This document shows positions 20,186 to 27,564 of a stretch of 64,000 nucleotides of DNA, one piece after another (the stretch's first letter is position 1; each line of letters opens with the position of its first letter). The notes below the pieces were generated by a model that searched no databases, had not been told where the DNA came from, and worked only from the letters and a program-made list of their open reading frames with translations. A program made the position numbers and the translations under genes. The DNA is from Ciceribacter thiooxidans. GTDB taxonomy: Bacteria; Pseudomonadota; Alphaproteobacteria; Rhizobiales; Rhizobiaceae. The stretch covers positions 3,455,001-3,519,000 of the forward strand of contig NZ_CP059896.1 in assembly GCF_014126615.1 (NCBI RefSeq), given 5' to 3'.

Positions 20186-20908
20186 ATGCAAACAATCGCG
20201 CTCGTTGACGACGACCGTAACATCCTGACGTCCGTGTCCATTGCTCTGGAGGCGGAGGGGTACAAGGTCGAGACCTACACGGATGGCGCCTCAGCGCTGG
20301 ACGGCTTGCTGGCCCGTCCGCCCCACCTCGCCATCTTCGACATCAAGATGCCGCGAATGGACGGGATGGAACTGCTGAGGCGCCTTCGGCAGAAGTCGGA
20401 TATTCCCGTCATTTTCCTCACGTCTAAGGATGAAGAGATCGACGAACTCTTCGGCCTGAAGATGGGCGCCGATGATTTTATCACAAAGCCCTTTTCACAA
20501 CGGCTTCTCGTCGAACGCGTAAAGGCAATCCTTCGGCGCTCAGGCAGTCGCGAGACTTTGGCCGGTTCGGGTGGAGCAAAGGCAGGGAGCGAGTCGCAGG
20601 CGCGCACGCTTGAGCGTGGACAGTTGGTCATGGACCAGGAACGGCATACCTGCACCTGGAAGGGCGACCCGGTGACCCTCACAGTCACCGAGTTCCTGAT
20701 CCTGCAATCGCTGGCCCAACGCCCGGGCGTGGTGAAGAGCCGCGACGCTCTTATGGACGCCGCCTACGACGAACAGGTATATGTGGACGACCGTACCATC
20801 GACAGCCACATCAAGCGCCTGCGCAAGAAGTTCAAGATGGTAGACACTGAATTCGACATGATCGAAACGCTTTACGGCGTCGGATATCGGTTCCGCGAAG
20901 CGGCCTGA
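20186..20908 (+). CDS. chvI: Response regulator ChvI
   Basis: A 240-residue OmpR/PhoB-type response regulator, partner of ChvG, controlling acid/envelope responses and exopolysaccharide. It has acidic pocket LVDDDRN, phospho-acceptor Asp52 in [20 protein letters not shown] and the Lys of DDFITKPFS. The winged helix has [19 protein letters not shown] and [20 protein letters not shown] 20186 ([10 protein letters not shown]) matches the known protein start and has GGAG at good spacing; ATGs at 20165/20168 would add seven or six residues. chvG follows after 43 bases. Confidence 0.96.
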   Translation: MQTIALVDDDRNILTSVSIALEAEGYKVETYTDGASALDGLLARPPHLAIFDIKMPRMDGMELLRRLRQKSDIPVIFLTSKDEEIDELFGLKMGADDFITKPFSQRLLVERVKAILRRSGSRETLAGSGGAKAGSESQARTLERGQLVMDQERHTCTWKGDPVTLTVTEFLILQSLAQRPGVVKSRDALMDAAYDEQVYVDDRTIDSHIKRLRKKFKMVDTEFDMIETLYGVGYRFREAA

Positions 20909-20951
20909 CGACGTCCTTCGTTTCGGCTCCTACCGGCTTGGTGCCGCGCAA

Positions 20952-22745
20952 ATGAGGTTGACGTTGGAACAACAGGTTTCCGATTCCGGTCTGGAGGATA
21001 CGGATGGCCCGGCCGAGGGGCGGCGCTTCCCCTCACACCCGTTCACCCTCGTGCGCCGTATTTTCGGTCATGCGCTTTTTTCCAGCCTCACACGCCGGAT
21101 CGTCTTCTTCAATCTTGCCGCCCTTTTCGTTCTGGTCGGCGGTATTCTTTACCTGAACCAGTTTCGGGAAGGGCTGATCGACGCGCGTGTCGAAAGCCTT
21201 CTCACGCAAGGCGAGATCATGGCAGGGGCGATCTCCGCCTCGGCTTCCGTCGACACCAACTCGATCACCATCGATCCGCAGAAGCTGCTCGAACTCCAGG
21301 CAGGCCAGAGCATCACCCCGGTGCCGAATGACGAGGACCTCGAATTTCCGATCAATCCGGAGAGGGTCGCGCCCGTGTTGAGGCGGCTGATTTCTCCGAC
21401 GCGTACCCGCGCTCGTCTCTTTGACGCGGATGCGAACCTGCTCCTCGACTCGCGCCATCTTTATTCGCGTGGTCAGGTGCTACGTTTCGATCTACCGCCG
21501 ATCGAGAATGAAGCGCCCGGTGTGATCGAGTGGCTGGCACGTGTGTTCAACCGGATGCTTCAGCCGAGCGGCCTGCCACTCTACAAAGAGGCCCCTGGCG
21601 GGGACGGCTCAATCTACCCGGAGGTCATGAATGCGCTCACGGGTGTGCGAGGAGCGGTCGTTCGCGTAACTGATTCTGGCGCCTTGATCGTCTCGGTTGC
21701 CGTGCCCGTGCAACGGTTTAGGGCTGTTCTCGGCGTTCTGCTCCTTTCTACGCAGGCGGGCGACATCGACAAGATCGTCCACGCCGAACGGCTTGCAATC
21801 CTGCGTGTCTTCGGAGTCGCGGCGCTCGTCAACATCGTCGTTTCCCTGCTTCTGTCCTCCACGATAGCGACTCCGCTGCGCCGCCTTTCAGCCGCCGCGA
21901 TCCGCGTTCGACGTGGAGCGAAAGAACGCGAGGAAATTCCGGATTTCTCCGCTCGGCAGGACGAGATTGGCAACTTGTCGGTGGCGCTGCGCGAGATGAC
22001 CACAGCTCTTTACGACAGGATCGACGCAATCGAGAGCTTTGCCGCCGATGTCAGCCATGAATTGAAGAACCCGCTCACGTCGCTGCGGAGCGCCGTGGAA
22101 ACGCTGCCGCTTGCCCGCACAGACACGTCCCGGCAGCGGCTGATGGACATCATCCAGCACGATGTGAGACGGCTGGATCGCCTGATCAGCGATATTTCGG
22201 ACGCTTCGCGCCTTGATGCCGAACTGGCGCGCAGCGATGCCAAGCCCGTCGATCTCGAACAACTTCTCGCCAGCATGGTGGAAATCTCCCGCCAGATCCG
22301 TAGCACGAAGAAGCCGGTGGACATCACCCTCCTCGTCGACCGAAAGCCCGGAGTGCGAACATCCTTCGTGGTCAATGGCCACGATCTGCGGCTCGGGCAA
22401 GTCGTCACGAATCTCATCGAGAATGCCCGTTCGTTCGTGCCGGAGAAAGGGGGGCGCATCATCGTTCGGCTCTTCCGGACCAAAGGCAGGTGCGTCGTGC
22501 AGGTGGACGATAACGGCCCCGGGATCCAGATTGAGAACATCGACCGGGTCTTCGAACGCTTCTATACCGACCGGCCGGAGGGAGAGAGCTTCGGCCAGAA
22601 TTCCGGTCTGGGCCTTTCGATCAGTCGCCAGATCGCCGAAGCACACGGCGGAACACTGAAGGCGGAGAACATCATCGACGGAGCCACCGGCCAGACGCAC
22701 GGCGCACGCTTCACGCTGTCACTACCCGTCGAGGCTGCGCAATGA
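20952..22745 (+). CDS. chvG: Sensor histidine kinase ChvG (ExoS)
   Basis: A 597-residue inner-membrane kinase. It has a cytoplasmic N-terminus, a first transmembrane segment around residues 50-70 (FFNLAALFVLVGGILYL), and a large periplasmic sensing domain. A second membrane segment (~280-303) and a HAMP-like stretch follow. The H-box has His369 in ADVSHELKNPL, then NLIENARSF, DDNGPGI and GLGLSIS of the ATPase domain. In rhizobia the periplasmic inhibitor ExoR holds it inactive. The stop overlaps hprK by four bases. Confidence 0.96.
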   Translation: MRLTLEQQVSDSGLEDTDGPAEGRRFPSHPFTLVRRIFGHALFSSLTRRIVFFNLAALFVLVGGILYLNQFREGLIDARVESLLTQGEIMAGAISASASVDTNSITIDPQKLLELQAGQSITPVPNDEDLEFPINPERVAPVLRRLISPTRTRARLFDADANLLLDSRHLYSRGQVLRFDLPPIENEAPGVIEWLARVFNRMLQPSGLPLYKEAPGGDGSIYPEVMNALTGVRGAVVRVTDSGALIVSVAVPVQRFRAVLGVLLLSTQAGDIDKIVHAERLAILRVFGVAALVNIVVSLLLSSTIATPLRRLSAAAIRVRRGAKEREEIPDFSARQDEIGNLSVALREMTTALYDRIDAIESFAADVSHELKNPLTSLRSAVETLPLARTDTSRQRLMDIIQHDVRRLDRLISDISDASRLDAELARSDAKPVDLEQLLASMVEISRQIRSTKKPVDITLLVDRKPGVRTSFVVNGHDLRLGQVVTNLIENARSFVPEKGGRIIVRLFRTKGRCVVQVDDNGPGIQIENIDRVFERFYTDRPEGESFGQNSGLGLSISRQIAEAHGGTLKAENIIDGATGQTHGARFTLSLPVEAAQ

Positions 22746-23215
22746 GCGGCGAAGAAGTCAACATCCATGCTACGGCGATCGTTGTCGGCACCACCGGTTT
22801 CCTTTTTGTCGGCCCTTCTGGGGTAGGAAAGTCCGCTCTCGCTTTCGCATGCATGCACGAAGCGCGGGCCCTCGGCCGGTTCGCGGCTCTCATTGCGGAC
22901 GACCGCGTTCTCGTCAGCAGGTTCGGCGAGCACCTGCTGGCGCGCTGCCCTCCCCCGATTGCCGGCCTTATCGAATTGCGGCACGGCGGAATTGCCAAGG
23001 TTGAGCATCTACCATCCGCGCTGATGCACGTTGCGATATCGCCAGTCGACGGCGCAACAGCGGAGCGCCTGCCGCCGGAAGGCGAACAGTTCTCTGCAGC
23101 GCACGGCATAGCACTTCCTCTTGTTCGGTTACCCCTCGGTACGCCGACCCCGTTTTCCTTTATCGAAGCGGTGATGCCGGCACTGCGCGATGACCGCAAC
23201 GGGCGCACTGGCTGA
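22742..23215 (+). CDS. hprK: HPr kinase/phosphorylase (short alphaproteobacterial type)
   Basis: A 157-residue HPr kinase catalytic domain without the N-terminal domain of Firmicutes enzymes, as is normal in alphaproteobacteria. It begins with IHATAIVVGTTGFLF and has the P-loop GPSGVGKS (residues 24-31). ALIADDRVLV holds the acidic catalytic region and PIAGLIELRHGGI follows. It should phosphorylate a serine of HPr (Ser48 in the gene at 25522) and link carbon state to ChvGI and PTS signalling. It is translationally coupled to chvG. The usual downstream partners are displaced by about 1.9 kb. Confidence 0.95.
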   Translation: MSGEEVNIHATAIVVGTTGFLFVGPSGVGKSALAFACMHEARALGRFAALIADDRVLVSRFGEHLLARCPPPIAGLIELRHGGIAKVEHLPSALMHVAISPVDGATAERLPPEGEQFSAAHGIALPLVRLPLGTPTPFSFIEAVMPALRDDRNGRTG

Positions 23216-23311
23216 TCGCCCAATCGGCGCGTTGCCGTGAATCAGAAACGCGCCGAAGTTCACAAAGGCTGCGGCGCGCTTCCAAAGTTGTTCTCAGACG
23301 AGGAGGCGGGA

Positions 23312-23653
23312 TCAATCCCAGCTGAACCCCTTGTTCTGCATGTAGATATTGCTCGGATGCTTGCACCAGTCGACCTTGAAGTCGTCGGCGCCGTAATTGT
23401 CCCAACTCACCCGGAACGGCACGACGCAATCGCCCTCGTTGCTGTACCAGTCCATGTCGATGTCTTCACCCGGCCGGACGCGTTGTCCCTCCTTGAGCCA
23501 GTTATCGCTCCATTGCCCGTCCTGATAGGTGTAGAAGCCATTGATCGTGTAGCCATCCGCCCTGTTGTGCAGGCGGAACGCATAGTTGCTGGCATGCGCC
23601 AGCGACGCAACCGTCGCCACAGCGGCGACTGCAAGAAGAATCGTTTTTTTCAT
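23312..23653 (-). CDS. Small secreted protein of unknown function
   Basis: A 113-residue protein with a clear signal peptide (KKTILLAVAAVATVASLAHA, cleavage near residue 21). The mature part is rich in aromatic residues and Asp/Asn. It has two cysteines (in EGDCVVPF and VDWCKHPSN) that could form a disulfide, and a pattern suggesting a small beta-sandwich. I do not recognise a named family. TGGAGC precedes the ATG. It sits on the opposite strand to the hprK-EIIA run it interrupts. Promoter and regulator are unknown; the regulator gene upstream on the same strand is a possible co-transcribed neighbour. Confidence 0.75.
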   Translation of the reverse strand: MKKTILLAVAAVATVASLAHASNYAFRLHNRADGYTINGFYTYQDGQWSDNWLKEGQRVRPGEDIDMDWYSNEGDCVVPFRVSWDNYGADDFKVDWCKHPSNIYMQNKGFSWD

Positions 23654-23768
23654 AGTCCAAGCTCCAGAAGCGGTCCCAACTGTCCAGACCCCGACCGCTC
23701 ACGCACCCGTTCTGCCACAAGATGGCCGGTCTGTGTCGCATCATTTCTGGGACGATTTTAGAAAGACG

Positions 23769-24617
23769 TCAGGCCGGGACCGGCAGCATGATTGCGGCAC
23801 AGGCTTCGTCGATCCGACTAAGCTTGTCGGCCTGATAGGCGACATATTCGTCAATGAAGCCGGGAGACAGCCAGAGCGAGGATGCGCCGCGCCTGCCCGT
23901 CCAGCCAAGGCTGCCCTCGCGCTCGGCCACGGCCATCTTGCGCGACAGATGAGTCTTGGTAACACGTAGCGCCGCCGCAATCTCGTCGAGCGAGGCGATT
24001 CCGGTCACGATCCGGTCCTCCTTCGACGAGAAGTCGGCTATTGTGGCGATCATCTTGTCCATGACCAGCCCGCCGTCATTCATCCAGGTGAAGAGCGAGA
24101 ATGTGCCGTCAGGACTGGTGGAGCGCTGCGATCCCATGATGCGGTCGACGATCTCGGGATGCAGCTTCGCCAGCATGCCCGGCGTTGCTGCAAAGGTGGC
24201 CGCCCGCCGACCGCTGTCGAACGCGTCCAGCGTTTTCAGATGAATAGCTACCCAGACTCCGAGCAGCCCAACCGTTTCGTCGGCAAGCTTCAGCGGACGC
24301 GAGCGCTTGTCCTTCGGGGTTGGACAGGGGCGGATAACGCCATATTTTTCCATTTCGCGGACGAAATCATGCGCCGTGTTGCGGCTGGCAATACGGAAGG
24401 CGACTACGGCTTCGAGGAAGCGGCTGAGACGCAAGGTTCCGTCCGTCCCCCGGAACATCATAGCGCAGCCAAGCTGCGCCAAAAGATAGCGCTGCTGCGT
24501 TCCGAATATGCCGGCCACCCGCGTCGAACTTCGTTCGACGGTCAGAAAAGATGCGGCCTGATGCCGAAGGATCGGCAAGACGTCTGCATGTGTTGAAATA
24601 GCCTCGGCGGTCAGCAT
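23769..24617 (-). CDS. Predicted winged helix-turn-helix regulator (MarR-like) with two HTH regions
   Basis: A 282-residue soluble protein. Residues ~60-110 (FLEAVVAFRIASRNTAHDFVREMEKYGVI, then a charged wing KDKRSRPLKL) look like a MarR-type winged helix. A second HTH-like region is near residues 210-250 (SLDEIAAALRVTKTHLSRKMAVAEREG, then the wing LGWTGRRGASSLWLSP). ATG 24617 has GGAG nine bases upstream; a TTG at 24626 is a less likely start. Its role is unknown. It may control itself and the secreted-protein gene that follows on the same strand (115-base gap). Confidence 0.65.
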   Translation of the reverse strand: MLTAEAISTHADVLPILRHQAASFLTVERSSTRVAGIFGTQQRYLLAQLGCAMMFRGTDGTLRLSRFLEAVVAFRIASRNTAHDFVREMEKYGVIRPCPTPKDKRSRPLKLADETVGLLGVWVAIHLKTLDAFDSGRRAATFAATPGMLAKLHPEIVDRIMGSQRSTSPDGTFSLFTWMNDGGLVMDKMIATIADFSSKEDRIVTGIASLDEIAAALRVTKTHLSRKMAVAEREGSLGWTGRRGASSLWLSPGFIDEYVAYQADKLSRIDEACAAIMLPVPA

Positions 24618-25101
24618 GAGGAGCAACTCCGACGACCGGGCAGAAAACTGTTACAATTCATTGCGCTGCGAGAGCCAGTAGTGTGGATCCGGACGTTTCA
24701 CTCCCTGCCCGATCCTGAACTTTTGATCAAGTGGAGAGAAATTTATCATTTCCCCTGGCAGAGCGTCGAAACCTCCACTGTCTTCCGGTCGCATTGCAAC
24801 ATGGAGCGCAAGTCCTGATCGCCGATGACGTTCAGGGAGACGCATCCATCGATACGATCCCATGATAATGGGCAGCGTCCTTCCGCCCGACTACACTCCC
24901 TTCGACCACAGCCGCATCATCGACAGCGACGAGATCCTCGAGATCAAGGCCGTTCCCGCTCCAGGATCGTGATCGGAGATCGTCGCATTTTTGGCTTGCA
25001 CTTCGGATTTACATCGCCAAGATGACCAGCCACTGATGGACGAATTTGCTGCATTGCACTATTTGGCCATCCCAGTGCATGTGCAGAGGGGCAGAAAGAG
25101 A
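24618..25101. other. 484-base gap between the regulator gene and EIIA, with a possible gene remnant
   Basis: No complete known gene is visible. The left half (24618-24790) is less GC-rich than its surroundings. A minus-strand frame at 24651-24863 has poor codon bias and is not called. Bases 24862-24972 on the plus strand have strong coding-style codon use (listed separately). The right end should hold the promoter of the EIIA-HPr genes, since hprK is too far upstream to drive them. Confidence 0.5.
24862..24972 (+). pseudogene. Short ORF or gene fragment with coding-like codon use
   Basis: A 36-codon plus-strand frame (MIMGSVLPPDYTPFDHS, then RIIDSDEILEIKAVPAPGS) ending at TGA 24970-24972. 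Most codons end in G or C, as in the real genes around it, but upstream in-frame sequence stops at 24826. There is no clear ribosome site. It may be a truncated remnant of a gene lost when this region was rearranged. No family is recognised. Confidence 0.35.
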
Positions 25102-25503
25102 ATGATCGGACTTGTGCTTGTCACCCATGGCAAGCTGGCTGAAGAGTTCCACCACGCGGTAGAGCACGTGGTTGGACCGCAGAAATTCATCGAGACGGTA
25201 TCGATCGGCCCGGAAGACGACATGGATCAACGCCGCCAGGACATCCTGGACGCGGTTCAGCGTGCAGATGATGGCCACGGAGTGGTCATACTGACCGACA
25301 TGTTCGGCGGAACTCCCTCCAATCTCGCAATTTCGGTCATGAACGCCGGGCGCATCGAAGTGATCGCTGGCGTCAACCTCCCCATGTTGATCAAGCTCGC
25401 CGGCATCCGTGGCGAAGACAACATGGAGAAGGCGCTGGTTGAAGCCTCAGAAGCCGGCCGCAAGTACATAAACGTCGCCAGCCGCGTCCTCAGTGGCAAG
25501 TAA
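25102..25503 (+). CDS. manX: PTS EIIA component, mannose/fructose type (EIIA-Man)
   Basis: A 133-residue EIIA-Man domain protein, with phospho-acceptor His9 in LVLVTHGKLAEEF. DDMDQRRQDIL, VVILTDMFGGTPSNLAI and IAGVNLPMLIKLA follow. Rhizobia have no mannose permease of this type. The protein acts with HPr and HprK as a regulatory phosphorelay controlling carbon use. The start at 25102 is preferred over an in-frame start at 24991 that precedes the domain. ptsH follows after 18 bases. Also named ptsM in some genomes. Confidence 0.93.
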   Translation: MIGLVLVTHGKLAEEFHHAVEHVVGPQKFIETVSIGPEDDMDQRRQDILDAVQRADDGHGVVILTDMFGGTPSNLAISVMNAGRIEVIAGVNLPMLIKLAGIRGEDNMEKALVEASEAGRKYINVASRVLSGK

Positions 25504-25521
25504 ACGCCTTGAAAGAAATCC

Positions 25522-25797
25522 ATGACATCGGCGTCCCGTGAACTCGTGATTACCAACAAGCGTGGCCTGCATGCACGCGCCTCAGCGAAATTCGTGCAGA
25601 CCGTCAGCAGCTTTGACGCAAGGGTGACGGTCGCAAAGGACGGCACTGCCGTCGGTGGCACGTCGATCATGGGCCTCATGATGCTCGCGGCCAGCCCAGG
25701 CTGCACGATCGTCGTATCCGCCAGCGGTAACGAGGCGAAGGAAGTTCTGGACGCGCTCGAGACGCTCGTCTGTGACAAATTCGGCGAAGAAGCCTGA
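25522..25797 (+). CDS. ptsH: HPr phosphocarrier protein
   Basis: A 91-residue HPr. It has catalytic His17 in KRGLHARASAKFV and regulatory Ser48 in GGTSIMGLMMLAASPG, the expected target of HprK. It forms an operon with the EIIA gene. The separation of both genes from hprK by opposite-strand genes is unusual. Confidence 0.96.
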   Translation: MTSASRELVITNKRGLHARASAKFVQTVSSFDARVTVAKDGTAVGGTSIMGLMMLAASPGCTIVVSASGNEAKEVLDALETLVCDKFGEEA

Positions 25798-25811
25798 CAC
25801 CACTCCATATA

Positions 25812-25837
25812 AAGACATAAAGACTTCTTTATGTCTT
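25812..25837. promoter_or_regulatory. 11-base inverted repeat upstream of ahcY (candidate SahR/SamR-type operator)
   Basis: AAGACATAAAG, spacer ACTT, and CTTTATGTCTT form a perfect AT-rich inverted repeat about 130 bases before the ahcY ATG. ArsR-family regulators of the methionine cycle (SahR, SamR) bind AT-rich palindromes near ahcY in other proteobacteria; attribution here is inference. It could also form a weak hairpin after ptsH, but it lacks a following T-run. Confidence 0.55.
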
Positions 25838-25965
25838 AGTTGCCAACTGCTCGCAAGCCTGCTAAACGCTACCTCATGGACCCGGCTCCGCGGAGCCGGA
25901 CGATCCCTCGCGGGCATACTCGCGTCAGGGGCGCATTATCCTCAGACTTTCAGCCGGAGAGCTTC

Positions 25966-27366
25966 ATGAGCACAAATAGAGATTACATCGTCGCGGATAT
26001 CGGTCTTGCTGATTTCGGTCGCAAGGAGATCGAAATTGCCGAAACCGAGATGCCTGGTCTCATGGCCTGCCGCTCGGAGTTCGGTGAACGGAAGCCGCTC
26101 AAGGGCGCACGTATCACCGGCTCGCTGCACATGACCATTCAAACGGCGGTGCTGATCGAGACCCTGGTTGCCCTTGGCGCCGAGGTTCGCTGGGCCTCGT
26201 GCAACATCTTCTCCACTCAGGACCACGCAGCTGCAGCCATCGCCGCGGCCGGCATCCCGGTCTTTGCCGTCAAGGGAGAGTCGTTGCAGGATTACTGGAC
26301 CTACACTGACCGGATCTTCCAGTGGAGCGATGGCGGCCTGTCGAACATGATTCTCGACGACGGTGGCGACGCCACGATGTACATCCTGCTTGGAGCGCGA
26401 GCCGAAGCCGGAGAAGACGTGTTGAGTCAACCGCATTCCGAGGAAGAGGAAATTCTCTTCGCTCAGATCAAGAAGCGTTTGGCGGCGTCTCCGGGCTGGT
26501 TTACCCGTCAGCGCGACGCGATCCGCGGAGTGACGGAAGAGACGACAACCGGCGTCAATCGCTTGTACCAGCTGAGCCAGAAGGGACTCCTTCCCTTCCC
26601 GGCCATTAACGTCAACGACTCTGTCACCAAGTCGAAATTCGACAACAAATACGGCTGCAAGGAGTCGCTCGTGGACGGCATCCGCCGTGCAACCGACGTC
26701 ATGATGGCCGGCAAGGTGGCCGTGGTTTGCGGTTATGGCGACGTGGGCAAGGGCTCAGCCGCCTCGTTGCGCGGGGCGGGTGCCCGCGTGAAGGTGACCG
26801 AAGTCGATCCCATCTGCGCCCTGCAGGCGGCCATGGACGGCTACGAGGTCGTCCAGCTGGAAGACGTGACATCGAGCGCCGATATCTTCATCACCACCAC
26901 CGGAAACCGCGACGTCATCCGTATCGAGCATATGCGTGCTATGAAGGACATGGCGATCGTCGGCAACATCGGCCATTTCGATAATGAAATTCAGGTTGCG
27001 GCCCTGCGGAACCTCAAGTGGACGAACATCAAGCCACAGGTCGACATGATCGAGTTTCCGAAAGGTAACCGCATCATCCTGCTTTCCGAGGGCCGTCTGC
27101 TGAACCTCGGCAACGCAACCGGCCACCCGTCCTTCGTTATGTCGGCATCCTTCACCAATCAGGTTCTCGCGCAGATCGAGCTGTTTACGAAGCCGGATGC
27201 ATACGGAAACCAGGTCTACGTCCTCCCCAAGCACCTCGATGAGAAGGTGGCGCGCCTACACCTTGAAAAGCTCGGCGTACGTTTGACCGAGCTCTCGGAA
27301 GAGCAGGCTTCTTATATCGACGTCACGCCACAGGGTCCGTTCAAGTCCGACCACTATCGCTATTAA
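25966..27366 (+). CDS. ahcY: Adenosylhomocysteinase (S-adenosyl-L-homocysteine hydrolase)
   Basis: A 466-residue NAD-dependent enzyme that splits S-adenosylhomocysteine into adenosine and homocysteine, recycling the methyl cycle. It shows [18 protein letters not shown], the [19 protein letters not shown] block, and [15 protein letters not shown]. The NAD-binding [20 protein letters not shown] and C-terminal KSDHYRY follow. ATG 25966 is chosen because GGAGAG precedes it and the family starts here. A terminator follows at 27397. Confidence 0.98.
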   Translation: MSTNRDYIVADIGLADFGRKEIEIAETEMPGLMACRSEFGERKPLKGARITGSLHMTIQTAVLIETLVALGAEVRWASCNIFSTQDHAAAAIAAAGIPVFAVKGESLQDYWTYTDRIFQWSDGGLSNMILDDGGDATMYILLGARAEAGEDVLSQPHSEEEEILFAQIKKRLAASPGWFTRQRDAIRGVTEETTTGVNRLYQLSQKGLLPFPAINVNDSVTKSKFDNKYGCKESLVDGIRRATDVMMAGKVAVVCGYGDVGKGSAASLRGAGARVKVTEVDPICALQAAMDGYEVVQLEDVTSSADIFITTTGNRDVIRIEHMRAMKDMAIVGNIGHFDNEIQVAALRNLKWTNIKPQVDMIEFPKGNRIILLSEGRLLNLGNATGHPSFVMSASFTNQVLAQIELFTKPDAYGNQVYVLPKHLDEKVARLHLEKLGVRLTELSEEQASYIDVTPQGPFKSDHYRY

Positions 27367-27396
27367 GATCAGCGCAAATATCCACAAGATGTAGTG

Positions 27397-27431
27397 GTCG
27401 CGGCCTTGACAGAGGCCGCGACTTCTTTTTT
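27397..27431 (+). terminator. Intrinsic terminator after ahcY
   Basis: A nine-base GC stem (GTCGCGGCC, 27397-27405, with GGCCGCGAC, 27414-27422) is followed by TTCTTTTTT. Confidence 0.85.
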
Positions 27432-27564
27432 GGGGCCAATACTTCCCGCCGATTCCCTTAGGCAGTATTGTTTTAAGACTTGATTCGCGCTTCGCGCTTC
27501 GGCGCGCCACGCGAAGTGGGATGTCTTGTCGAGATGCGGCACATAGGACGGAGACAGACCGAAT

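Noticed and set aside
24651-24863. 70-codon minus-strand frame between the regulator gene and EIIA
   Set aside because: Third-position composition is not coding-like, there is no recognised family, and its start overlaps the better plus-strand fragment. Not called as a gene.
25798-25965. SAH riboswitch upstream of ahcY
   Set aside because: The gap is short and I cannot see the conserved SAH-riboswitch core. The inverted repeat is better read as a protein operator.
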